From the NCBI RefSeq assembly GCF_014042345.1, contig NZ_JACEZT010000012.1:102089-166088 (forward strand): DNA of 64,000 bases. The letters run 5' to 3'. Below, piece after piece: positions 34,579 through 43,033 of the stretch. A program made the position numbers and the translations under genes. The first letter of the stretch is position 1. Each line of letters opens with the position of its first letter. Under the pieces are notes generated by a model. It saw nothing but the letters and a program-made list of their open reading frames with translations, ran no database searches and was not told the DNA's origin. This DNA is from Rugamonas brunnea. Lineage in GTDB: Bacteria > Pseudomonadota > Gammaproteobacteria > Burkholderiales > Burkholderiaceae_D.

Positions 34579-36591
34579 TCAGGTTTCTCCCGTGAGCGTG
34601 GCCACCGGCACGGCCGGCAAGGTGAATGTGAAGATAGTACCGCCATCCGGATTGGCGCGGTGGGTGAGCGCGCCACCGTGGAATTCGATGGCCGTGCGGC
34701 AGATGTTCAGGCCCATGCCCATGCCCTCGGCCTTGGTGGAGAAGAACGGCGAGAACAGGCGCTCGGCCACGTCCTGCGGGATGCCGTGGCCCTGGTCGAT
34801 CACGGCCACGCTGACCTGGCCGGCCGCCGCGTCGTAGGCCGCGCGCAAGGTCAGCACGCGGCGCTGGGGCGGGATGTGGGCCATCGCTTCGATCGCATTG
34901 CGGGTCAGGTTCAGCAGCACCTGTTCGATCATCATGCGGTCGATGCGCAGCGGCGGCAGGTCGGGCGCCAGTTCCGTGTGGATGATGACGTAGAAGCGGC
35001 GCGCCTGCAGTTCGATCAGCGCCCGTATGCCGTCGAGCAGCGCCGGCAGCGTCACTTCCTCGCGCAGCGGTTCGCGCTTCTTGACGAAGGCGTGCACGCT
35101 GCGGATGATCTGGCCGGCCCGCTGGGCCTGCGCCGATGCCTGCTCCAGCGCCGGCTTGAGCATGGCGCCGTCGACCGGCGCGCCGCTCGCTTCGGCCCGG
35201 CCCAGCACGTTGAGCGCGCCCGTGGTGTAGCTGGAGATCGCGGCCAGCGGCTGGTTCAGCTCATGGGCCAGCATGGAGGCGATTTCGCCCATGGTGGCCA
35301 GGCGCGCGCTGGTCTGCAGCTTTTCCTGCTGCTGGCGGTTCAGTTCCTCGATGCGCTTGCGGTCCGAGATGTCGAGGATGGAGCCCATCCAGCCGGTCTG
35401 GCGCCCGTCCTTGTCCACCAGCGGCGCTTCGAAGATCAGCACCGGCACGCGGGTGCCGTCCGAGCGTTGGAAAATGGTTTCGAACTGGGGCGTGACGGTG
35501 CCGGCCAGCACGGCGGCGAAGCGGTGCTGGTATTCGGCCATCGCCTCGGGCGCCCAGTAGGGCATGGGCGGCAGCTTGCCGATCAGCTCCTCGGCCGGGT
35601 AGCCTACCATCTGGCAGAACGCCGGGTTGACGTAGGTGACCCGGCCTTCCAGGTCGCGCGCGCGCAGGCCCGTGACGAGGGAGTTTTCCATCGCCGTGCG
35701 GAACGACATCTGCTGGCGCAGCGCGCCCTCGGCCGCCAGCCGGCGCGTGATGTGGCCCCACAGCGCCAACAGGCTCCACAGCAATCCCAGCGACAGTACG
35801 ATGACGGAGCCGACCAGCAGGTTGGGTAGCAGGCGCGGCGCGCTCTTCACGCTGTCCGTCACCAGCGTGATGTTCACGCCCGGCAGGTCCAGCGCCCGCT
35901 TGTGGGTGTACACGCCGTGGCCGGGACCGGCGGCGGCGCGCCGCGCCAGCACGCGGTCGTCGCGGTCGGTGAGGCTGATCTGGTTCTCCTGGGCGAACCA
36001 CCACGGCACCATTTCCTCCAGCAGCGCGCTGACCTGGTAGGTGGCCACCAGGTTGCCCAGGTAGGCGCCGCCCCGGTACAGGGGCGCGTGGTAGTCCATC
36101 AGCACCGCCGCCGGCGGCGCGTGCGGGTCCGGGTTCTGGGCTTCGGGCTGGGCGTACAGCGCGTTGTGGGTGCGGCGCGCGATGTCGGCCGCCGTGCGCG
36201 ACGCCTCCGACAGGGGCGCGCCGTCGTCGCTGCCGATGAGCATCCGGCCCTGGGGATCAATCCACTGCACCCGCAGCAGTTCGTGGCCGTTGCTGAGCAG
36301 TTGCGCCATCCGCTCGCGCAACTGGTTCTGGCTCAGGTGGCCGTTGACGATGTCGGCGCCCAGCGCACGCAGGCTTTCCTCGTCGCGCCCCAGCTGGAAA
36401 CGGATCGTCTGCTCGACCCACAAGGTGTCGGCGATCAGCTGTTCCTGGCGCTCGTTGCTCTCCATCTCGCGCGCCTGCCACGGCAGCCAGATCAGGATGG
36501 TGAGGAACAGCAGCACCAGCACCACCGGCAGCAGCCAGCGCAGCGTGCTATTGAATTGGGGACGGCGCGCGAAGGTGGGAACAGGGCTCAT
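34579..36591 (-). CDS. PAS-containing sensor histidine kinase
   Basis: 670 residues. A first membrane helix (about 17-36), a periplasmic region of about 230 residues, a second helix near 275-300, a PAS domain (TAMENSLVTGLRARDLEGRVTYVNPAF), HisKA with MLAHELNQPLAAISS and HATPase with NLTRNAIEAM, DQGHGIP and STKAEGMGMGLNI. The layout resembles DctB/DctS kinases that sense dicarboxylates in the periplasm. No strong ribosome site marks the start; ATG 36681 in frame is a weaker alternative. Confidence 0.88.
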   Translation of the reverse strand: MSPVPTFARRPQFNSTLRWLLPVVLVLLFLTILIWLPWQAREMESNERQEQLIADTLWVEQTIRFQLGRDEESLRALGADIVNGHLSQNQLRERMAQLLSNGHELLRVQWIDPQGRMLIGSDDGAPLSEASRTAADIARRTHNALYAQPEAQNPDPHAPPAAVLMDYHAPLYRGGAYLGNLVATYQVSALLEEMVPWWFAQENQISLTDRDDRVLARRAAAGPGHGVYTHKRALDLPGVNITLVTDSVKSAPRLLPNLLVGSVIVLSLGLLWSLLALWGHITRRLAAEGALRQQMSFRTAMENSLVTGLRARDLEGRVTYVNPAFCQMVGYPAEELIGKLPPMPYWAPEAMAEYQHRFAAVLAGTVTPQFETIFQRSDGTRVPVLIFEAPLVDKDGRQTGWMGSILDISDRKRIEELNRQQQEKLQTSARLATMGEIASMLAHELNQPLAAISSYTTGALNVLGRAEASGAPVDGAMLKPALEQASAQAQRAGQIIRSVHAFVKKREPLREEVTLPALLDGIRALIELQARRFYVIIHTELAPDLPPLRIDRMMIEQVLLNLTRNAIEAMAHIPPQRRVLTLRAAYDAAAGQVSVAVIDQGHGIPQDVAERLFSPFFSTKAEGMGMGLNICRTAIEFHGGALTHRANPDGGTIFTFTLPAVPVATLTGET

Positions 36592-36628
36592 TGCCGGCAA
36601 GGTTATCCAGTTGGGCTGGCGTCGCCAT

Positions 36629-36676
36629 TGTGGCTTTCCACAGTTGCGTGGCCGTGGGCGACTGCCGAGAATCGGC
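36629..36676. promoter_or_regulatory. Two inverted repeats between the sensor kinase and dctP-like gene
   Basis: TGTGG-CTTT-CCACA (36629-36642) and GCCGA-GAA-TCGGC (36664-36676) lie in the 136-base divergent region, followed by CATAATAGTGTA. Either could be a site for the response regulator; no direct evidence. Confidence 0.35.
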
Positions 36677-36727
36677 GACAAACATCATAATAGTGTATTT
36701 TCGAGCACCCCTACCCCCGGAGACCGT

Positions 36728-37714
36728 ATGCATCTGAGAGCCTGCCTGGCGGCCCTGTGCGCCGCCCTGTGCGCGAACGCCTACGCCGAAGGTCCCATCC
36801 TCATCAAGTTCAGCCATGTGGTGGCGCCCGACACGCCCAAGGGCCAGGCCGCCCAGCGTTTCAAGCTGCTGGCCGAGCAGGCCACCCATGGCCGCGTCAA
36901 GGTCGAGATCTATCCGAACAGCCAGCTGTACAAGGATAAGGAGGAACTGGAGGCGCTGCAACTGGGCCTGGTGCAGATGCTGGCGCCGTCGCTGGCCAAG
37001 TTCGGGCCGCTGGGCGTGAAGGAATTCGAAGCCTTCGACCTGCCCTACATCTTCCCCAGCAAGACCGCGCTGTACAACGTGACCGAGGGCGAGATCGGCA
37101 AGGGCATGCTGAAGAAGCTGGAGTCCAAGGGCATCACCGGGCTGGCGTTCTGGGACAACGGCTTCAAGCTGATGTCGGCCAACAGGCCGCTGCACAAGCC
37201 GGCCGACTTCAAGGGCCTGAAGATGCGCATCCAGTCCTCCACCGTGCTCGACGCCCAGATGCGCGCGCTGGGCGCCAGTCCGCAGGTGCTGGCCTTCTCC
37301 GATGTGTACCGCGCCCTGCAGACGGGGGTGGTCGATGGCACCGAGAACCCGCCGTCGAATATGTACACCCAGAAGATGTATGAGGTGCAGCGCCACGTGA
37401 CCGTGTCCAACCACGGCTATCTGGGCTACGCCGTGATCGTCAACAAGAAGTTCTGGGACGGCCTGCCGGGCGACATCCGCGGCGCGCTGGAGAAGGCGAT
37501 GAAGGACGCCACCACGTTCGAGAAGGCGATCGCCCAGCGCGACAACGACGCGGCGCTGGAGGCCATCAGGAAGACCGGCAAGACCACCATCTACGCGCTG
37601 AGCGTGCAGGAACAGGCCGAGTGGCGCCGGGCGCTGGCGCCGGTGCAGACCGAGATGGAAGGGCGCATCGGCAAGGAGCTGATCTCGGCCATCAACAAGG
37701 AAGCATCCAAGTAA
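36728..37714 (+). CDS. TRAP transporter substrate-binding protein DctP family, without adjacent DctQM
   Basis: 328 residues with a signal peptide (about 1-20, ALCANAYA-EG). DctP/DctP-like motifs include ILIKFSHVVAPDTPKGQAA, YPNSQLYKDKEELEALQLG, LKMRIQSS with the carboxylate-binding Arg, and GVVDGTENPPSNM. The family binds C4-dicarboxylates or related acids in the periplasm. The membrane subunits DctQ and DctM are not encoded downstream, where an AT-richer gap follows. It may serve a transporter elsewhere or act as a co-sensor for the divergent kinase. Confidence 0.92.
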   Translation: MHLRACLAALCAALCANAYAEGPILIKFSHVVAPDTPKGQAAQRFKLLAEQATHGRVKVEIYPNSQLYKDKEELEALQLGLVQMLAPSLAKFGPLGVKEFEAFDLPYIFPSKTALYNVTEGEIGKGMLKKLESKGITGLAFWDNGFKLMSANRPLHKPADFKGLKMRIQSSTVLDAQMRALGASPQVLAFSDVYRALQTGVVDGTENPPSNMYTQKMYEVQRHVTVSNHGYLGYAVIVNKKFWDGLPGDIRGALEKAMKDATTFEKAIAQRDNDAALEAIRKTGKTTIYALSVQEQAEWRRALAPVQTEMEGRIGKELISAINKEASK

Positions 37715-38048
37715 GGCGCAGGCACTGGCCTTGATTTATTCATTGCTAAAATATTAGGTATTGCTGTCTTTTTCTTGCGACAAAAAAAATGGGAAAAAGC
37801 CATTCAGATACGTTATGATGGCGTCGCTGTCGGACATATAACTGATAAACAAATGCGTCCGGGTAGCAAAGAACATAACAGCAGCACGCAAGATTAGTTG
37901 TGGGGAGTGGGTATAACAACGGCGAACCAGAGCCGGACATATTTTGAGGAGACACACGTTTTACAGAATGCTGTTGGTATCACTGCTGCAAGCCGCCACA
38001 AGCGCGCTACGGCGGGAACCAAACGGCCGGGAACGTGAAGCAGGATTC
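37715..38048 (+). other. AT-richer gap of 330 bases, possibly transcribed, no gene recognised
   Basis: This stretch is visibly poorer in GC than its neighbours. It contains a CTTTTTC/GGAAAAAG hairpin near 37768-37799, a good ribosome-site-like GAGGAGA near 37945 that no start codon follows at proper distance, and it ends at the strong terminator 38049-38076. A terminator with no gene in front points to a small RNA or the relic of a lost gene. No known RNA family was recognised. Confidence 0.35.
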
Positions 38049-38076
38049 AAGCGCACCTTCGGGTGCGCTTTTTTTT
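38049..38076 (+). terminator. Strong rho-independent terminator
   Basis: AAGCGCACC and GGTGCGCTT form a perfect 9-base-pair stem around a TTCG tetraloop, followed by eight T residues. It stands over 330 bases after the dctP-like stop and about 80 bases before ogt. Confidence 0.95.
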
Positions 38077-38153
38077 GTCCCGAAGTTTTACAATAGCGGG
38101 CACCGGTGTCGTGCCGGCGCGACACGAGAACAGCCAGAAGGACAACTTGCGTG

Positions 38154-38675
38154 ATGAAAAAACAACAGGGCAGCGAACTCTTTTCCGCCATCCTAGACTT
38201 GCCGTTCGGCAAGTTCGGCATACGCACGGCCGGATCGCTGGTGACGGAACTGTTCTACCTGGCGCCCCATTTCGATGAAAAGGCGCCGCAGGACAAGGTG
38301 GCCGAACTGGCCGCCGAACAGGTGCTGCGTTACTGCCAGGACCCCGACTTCGTGTTCGACCTGCCGCTGGCGCGCGTGGGCAGCGCCTTCCAGCACAAGG
38401 TGTGGGACACCATCGCCTCCATCCCGCGCGGCAGCGTGCGCACCTACGGCGAAGTGGCGCGCCACATCGGCTCGGCGCCGCGCGCCGTGGGCCAGGCCTG
38501 CGGCGCCAACTGGTTCCCGCTGGTGATCCCCTGCCACCGGGTGACGGCCGCCAACGGCCTGGGCGGCTTCTCCAACAACGACGACCAACACAGCTACCAC
38601 CTGGACATCAAGCGCTGGCTGCTGGCGCACGAGGGAGCGAGCGAGTACGCATGGCGCCAGACAACGTTGCTCTGA
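38154..38675 (+). CDS. ogt: Methylated-DNA-[protein]-cysteine S-methyltransferase
   Basis: 173 residues. The C-terminal alkyltransferase domain has the active-site VIPCHRV near 126, preceded by RTYGEVARHIGSAPRAVGQACGAN. The N-terminal domain is of the short Ogt type. It repairs O6-alkylguanine by suicide transfer to the Cys. A GTG one codon earlier (38151) is an alternative start. It overlaps xerD by 25 bases. Confidence 0.93.
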   Translation: MKKQQGSELFSAILDLPFGKFGIRTAGSLVTELFYLAPHFDEKAPQDKVAELAAEQVLRYCQDPDFVFDLPLARVGSAFQHKVWDTIASIPRGSVRTYGEVARHIGSAPRAVGQACGANWFPLVIPCHRVTAANGLGGFSNNDDQHSYHLDIKRWLLAHEGASEYAWRQTTLL

Positions 38676-39553
38676 TCGACGCCTTCTGCGACAGCCTGTG
38701 GCTGGAGGATGGCCTGTCGAAGAACACGCTGGAAGCCTACCGGCGCGACCTGCGCCTGTTCGCCCGCTGGCTGCAGGTGCAGCGGCCGGACCTGCCCGAC
38801 CTGCACGCGGTGGCCGGGCATGATATCAGCGCCTATTTCGCGGCCCGCCATGACCAGACCAAGCCCAGTTCATCGAACCGGCGCCTGTCCGTGCTCAAGC
38901 GCTTCTACCAGCACGCGCTGCGCAACAAACAGGTCACGGCCGATCCCTGCGCCAGGCTGCCGTCGGCCAAGCAGGCCACCCGTTTCGTCCACACGCTGAG
39001 CGAAGCCCAGGTGGAAGCGCTGCTGGCCGCGCCCGACGTCGGCACCCCGCTGGGCCTGCGCGAGCGCACCATGCTGGAGCTGATGTATGCGAGCGGCCTG
39101 CGGGTGTCGGAACTGGTGGCGCTCAAGCTGCTGGAACTGAGCCTGAACGATGGCGTGCTGCGCATCACGGGCAAGGGCGCCAAGACCCGGCTGGTGCCGT
39201 TCGGCGCCCAGGCCCGCCAGTGGATAGAGCGCTATCTGCGCGAGGCGCGCGGCGTGATCCTCGACGGCCAGGTGGACGACGCCCTGTTCGTCACGGCGCG
39301 CGGCGGCCCCATGACGCGCCAGATGTTCTGGGTGCTGATCAAGAAGCACGCGCAGCGGGCCGGCATCACGGCCCACCTGTCGCCGCACACGCTGCGCCAC
39401 GCCTTTGCCACCCATTTGCTCAACCATGGCGCCGACTTGCGCGTGGTGCAGCTGCTGCTGGGGCATGCCGACATTTCCACCACCCAGATCTACACCCACG
39501 TGGCGCGCGAGCGGCTCAAGCATTTACATGCGCAGCATCATCCGCGTGGATGA
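38651..39553 (+). CDS. xerD: Site-specific tyrosine recombinase XerD
   Basis: 300 residues. The N-terminal SAM-like domain (SKNTLEAYRRDLRLFARWL) and the catalytic domain with Arg in ASGLRVSELV, HTLRHAFATHLL, GHADISTTQIYTHV (nucleophile Tyr) are complete. With XerC it resolves chromosome dimers at dif. The start overlaps ogt and is preceded by a purine-rich gaggga run. Confidence 0.96.
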   Translation: MAPDNVALIDAFCDSLWLEDGLSKNTLEAYRRDLRLFARWLQVQRPDLPDLHAVAGHDISAYFAARHDQTKPSSSNRRLSVLKRFYQHALRNKQVTADPCARLPSAKQATRFVHTLSEAQVEALLAAPDVGTPLGLRERTMLELMYASGLRVSELVALKLLELSLNDGVLRITGKGAKTRLVPFGAQARQWIERYLREARGVILDGQVDDALFVTARGGPMTRQMFWVLIKKHAQRAGITAHLSPHTLRHAFATHLLNHGADLRVVQLLLGHADISTTQIYTHVARERLKHLHAQHHPRG

Positions 39554-39626
39554 AAAACTTGCGCGGCCCGTATCTGCGTCATAATGTGCCTGAGTGACGA
39601 CCTTATCGTGAAACCAGAGGATGCAA

Positions 39627-39827
39627 ATGGCAAAGACAAATTTCCAATATGAAAAGCGGCAACGCGAGTTAGAGAAGAAAAAGAAAGCCGAGGAAAAAGC
39701 CAGGCGCAAGGCTGAGATGAAGGCCAACCCCGGCGCCCGCGATGAGGCAGCCGAGGCGGACGCCGACGATGGCGACACCGGCGACGCCGATACCAACGAT
39801 GGCGCCGGCGGCACCGCGACCGAATAA
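39627..39827 (+). CDS. Small charged protein of unknown function
   Basis: 66 residues, N-terminal half Lys/Glu-rich and probably helical (QYEKRQRELEKKKKAEEKA), C-terminal half acidic Asp/Ala/Gly-rich. Such short proteins recur in Oxalobacteraceae genomes but no function is known to me. ATG 39627 is chosen since agagg lies 6 bases before it; ATG 39621 is too close. A good terminator follows. Confidence 0.7.
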   Translation: MAKTNFQYEKRQRELEKKKKAEEKARRKAEMKANPGARDEAAEADADDGDTGDADTNDGAGGTATE

Positions 39828-39845
39828 CCGGATTACCGAATCAGC

Positions 39846-39873
39846 ACAGGGGCATATCGCCCCTGTTTTTCTT
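39846..39873 (+). terminator. Terminator after the small charged protein gene
   Basis: ACAGGGGC (39846-39853) and GCCCCTGT (39859-39866) form an 8-base-pair stem with an ATATC loop, followed by TTTTCTT. The T-run suits the plus strand only. Confidence 0.88.
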
Positions 39874-39904
39874 CCTCCGTTGCGCGTAGCGCCCGAAAGC
39901 GGCC

Positions 39905-42900
39905 TCAGGCCACTTCCGCTTGCTGCTGCTCCGCCGGCACGGCCGCCACGCCGCGTTCTGGTTTGCCCTTGAAATAGCGGGCAGCCCGCTTACCCAGATT
40001 ATCGAGATAGGTGTACGCCACCGGCACCACCACCAGCGTCAGCAGGGTGGAGGTCAGCACGCCGCCGATCACGGCGCGGCCCATCGGCGCCTGCAGCTCG
40101 CCGCCGTCGCCCATGCCGATCGCCATCGGCAGCATGCCGAACACCATGGCCAGCGTCGTCATCAGGATGGGGCGCAGGCGCACCTGGCCCGCCTCCATGA
40201 TGGCGTCGAACTGGCTCAGGCCCGCCCGTTGGCCGTGGTTGGTGAAGTCCACCAGCAGGATGGCGTTCTTGGTCACCAGGCCCATCAGCATGATGAAGCC
40301 GATCACCGAGAAGATGTTGAGCGTGGTGCCCGTCACCAGCAGCGCCACCAGCACCCCGATCAAGGACAGCGGCAGCGACATCATGATGGCCACCGGATGC
40401 AGGAAGCTGCCGAACTGCGAGGCCAGCACCAGGTAGATGAAGATCACGGCGATGCCCAGCGCCATGGCCGCGCCGGACATGGTTTCGGCCATGTCCTGGG
40501 CCGAACCGGCCACGTCGAAGCGCACCCCGGCCGGCAGTTCGATCTGCTGCATGGCGCGCTTGATGTCGGCGTCCACGTCGCCGCCGGGCCGGCCTTCCAC
40601 GGCCGCGTAGATGGCCACCCGCCGCTGCAGCGCCTGGCGCTTGAGCACCTGCGGGCTGGACGAGGGCACGAACTCCACCACCTGGCGCAGCGGGATCATG
40701 ACGGGCTTGCCGTCCGGCCCCAGCTTGCTTGATGCCAGCGACAAATCGGCCAGGTCGGCGACCTTCTGCCGGCCCGACTTGGGCAGCTGCACGTTCACGT
40801 CGTAGTTCTGGCCATCGTCGGCCAGCCAGTGGCTGACCGTGTCGCCGGCTACGAACGGGCGCAGCGCGGCGCCGATCTGCTGCACCGACAGTCCCAGGTC
40901 GCTGGCCAGCTCGTTGTTGATCTTGATCGTGGTGGACGGGTTGGCCCCTTCCTGGCTGTATTCGAGGTCGGCCACGCCCTTGATCTGCTTCATCTTGTCC
41001 ATCAGGCGGTGGGCCACGGCGTCCAGCTTGCCCTCGTCCGTGCCGAGGATGGCGATGAAGATCGGCTTCTGGCCCACCGACAGCGTGATGCCGGCGATGC
41101 TGGACAAGCGCGCCCGCACCAGTTTCTCCAGTTCCTTCTGCGAGCGGCGCTTGTGCGTTTTCAGGTCGCTCAGCTTCATGATCACGTCGGCCGTGTTGCG
41201 CCCGTCCTGGGTGCCCACGCGCGACAGCACGTCGACGATCTCGGGGAAGGCCTTCAGCGCCGCCTCGGCCTGCGCCACTTTGCTGTCCGTGTATTCGAGG
41301 CTGGAGCCGACCGGGGTCTTGAAGCGCATGAAGATGCGGCCATCGTCCGTGTCCGGGAACATCTCGCCGCCTATCATGGGCACCAGCGCCAGGCTGGCCA
41401 CGAACAGGGCGAGGGCCACGGCCAGCGTGGTTTTGCGCCAGCGCAGCGCCACCGCCAGCACCTTGCCGTACACGCCGTGCAGGCGGTGCACGCCGCCTTC
41501 CAGCCAGGCCATGAAGCGGCCCAGCCAGGGCGCATACTTGAAGCGGTCCTCGACCGGATCGCGCCACACGGACGACAGCATGGGGTCGAGCGTGAAGCTG
41601 ACGAACAGCGACACCAGCACCGACACCGCCACCGTCACCCCAAACTGCAGGAAGAAGCGGCCGATGATGCCCTGCATGAAGGCCACCGGCACGAACACGG
41701 CCACGATGGCGAAGGTGGTGGCCATCACGGCCAGGCCGATCTCGTTGGTGCCGTCGCCGGCCGCGCGGCGGTGGTCCTTGCCCATGCCCAGGTGGCGCAC
41801 GATGTTCTCGCGCACCACGATGGCGTCGTCGATCAGCAGGCCGATGCACAGCGACAGCGCCATCAGCGTCAGGAAGTTGAGCGTGAAGCCGAACGCCTTC
41901 ATGGCGATGAAGCTGGCCATCACCGAGATCGGCAGCGTGAGGCCGGTGATGATGGTGCTGCGCCACGAGTGCAGGAACAGGAACACGATCACCATGGTCA
42001 GCACGGCGCCCTCGATGATGGTTTCCTTGACGTTGGTGAGCTGGCTTTGCACGCGCACGGAATCGTCATTCAGCACCTTGAGCGCGATGTCGGCCGGCAG
42101 CGTCTTTTTCAGGTCGGCCGCCACCTGCTGGATGCCGGTGCCGACCGCCACCACGTTGGCGTCCTGCTGCTTGGTGATCTCGATCGAGATGGCGCGCTGG
42201 CCGTTCAGGCGCGAGATCGACAGTTCCTCCTGCTCGCCGTCGACCACGCTGGCCACCTGGTCGAGGAACACGGGGCCGTTGGCGCGGCGCGCCACGATGA
42301 TCTTGCTGAAATCGCGCGCCTGTTTCAGTTTGCCTTCCACCCGCACCAGTTGTTCGCTGGCGCCGTAGCTGATGCTGCCGGCCGGCAGGTTGGTGTTGGT
42401 GGCCTGGATGGCGGCGATCACCTCGTCCACGCCCACGGCCTGGGCCGTCATGTCGGCCGGGCGCAAGCTCACCAGCACCTGGCGCGCGCGCGTGCCCGTC
42501 AGGCGCACCTGGCCCACGCCGGGCACGGCCTGGAAGCGCTTGGTGATCACCTGGTCGGCCAGCGTGGACAGTTCACGCAGCGAGTGGGCGCTGGCGGTCA
42601 GGCTCAATTGCACGATCGGCTGCTCGTTCTCGCCTTCCACGCGGGCGATGAACGGGTCCTTGGCCTCCTTGGGGAAGCGCGGTCGCACCAGCGCCACCTT
42701 GTCGCGGATGTCCTGCATGGCCTTGTCCATGTTGGTGGACAGGTTGAAATCGATGTACACGCCGGCCCGGCCTTCCCACGAATTGGAGCGCAGGGTCTTG
42801 ACGCCGCTGACGGTGTTGATGATGTCTTCCAGCGGCCGCGTGATGTCGTTCTCCACCGCCTCGGGCGAGGCGCCCGGATACTGCACCTCCACGATGGCCA

Positions 42901-43030
42901 CGGGGATCTGCACGTTGGGCATGGCTTCCAGGCCCAGTCCCTGGTAGGAGAACAGGCCCAGCACGACCAGTGCCACCATCACCATGGTGGCGAACACGGG
43001 ATTCTGGATGCTGACTTTGGTGATCCACAT
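39905..43030 (-). CDS. RND-family efflux permease (HAE1 type)
   Basis: 1041 residues, the standard length. Twelve membrane helices and two large periplasmic loops are evident; the proton-relay segment GLLIDDAIVVRENIVRHLG near 405 has the two Asp residues, and the N-terminus MWITKVSIQNPVFATMVM is typical. It exports drugs or other small molecules with its adaptor encoded 3 bases upstream. No outer-membrane channel gene is present, so it must use a TolC-like partner from elsewhere. Substrate unknown. Confidence 0.95.
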   Translation of the reverse strand: MWITKVSIQNPVFATMVMVALVVLGLFSYQGLGLEAMPNVQIPVAIVEVQYPGASPEAVENDITRPLEDIINTVSGVKTLRSNSWEGRAGVYIDFNLSTNMDKAMQDIRDKVALVRPRFPKEAKDPFIARVEGENEQPIVQLSLTASAHSLRELSTLADQVITKRFQAVPGVGQVRLTGTRARQVLVSLRPADMTAQAVGVDEVIAAIQATNTNLPAGSISYGASEQLVRVEGKLKQARDFSKIIVARRANGPVFLDQVASVVDGEQEELSISRLNGQRAISIEITKQQDANVVAVGTGIQQVAADLKKTLPADIALKVLNDDSVRVQSQLTNVKETIIEGAVLTMVIVFLFLHSWRSTIITGLTLPISVMASFIAMKAFGFTLNFLTLMALSLCIGLLIDDAIVVRENIVRHLGMGKDHRRAAGDGTNEIGLAVMATTFAIVAVFVPVAFMQGIIGRFFLQFGVTVAVSVLVSLFVSFTLDPMLSSVWRDPVEDRFKYAPWLGRFMAWLEGGVHRLHGVYGKVLAVALRWRKTTLAVALALFVASLALVPMIGGEMFPDTDDGRIFMRFKTPVGSSLEYTDSKVAQAEAALKAFPEIVDVLSRVGTQDGRNTADVIMKLSDLKTHKRRSQKELEKLVRARLSSIAGITLSVGQKPIFIAILGTDEGKLDAVAHRLMDKMKQIKGVADLEYSQEGANPSTTIKINNELASDLGLSVQQIGAALRPFVAGDTVSHWLADDGQNYDVNVQLPKSGRQKVADLADLSLASSKLGPDGKPVMIPLRQVVEFVPSSSPQVLKRQALQRRVAIYAAVEGRPGGDVDADIKRAMQQIELPAGVRFDVAGSAQDMAETMSGAAMALGIAVIFIYLVLASQFGSFLHPVAIMMSLPLSLIGVLVALLVTGTTLNIFSVIGFIMLMGLVTKNAILLVDFTNHGQRAGLSQFDAIMEAGQVRLRPILMTTLAMVFGMLPMAIGMGDGGELQAPMGRAVIGGVLTSTLLTLVVVPVAYTYLDNLGKRAARYFKGKPERGVAAVPAEQQQAEVA

Positions 43031-43033
43031 GGC

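Noticed and set aside
37970..38098. Short open frame from ATG 37971 running through the terminator before ogt
   Set aside because: It reads through a near-perfect terminator stem and T-run and the ATG is too far from the GAGGAGA; not a plausible gene.
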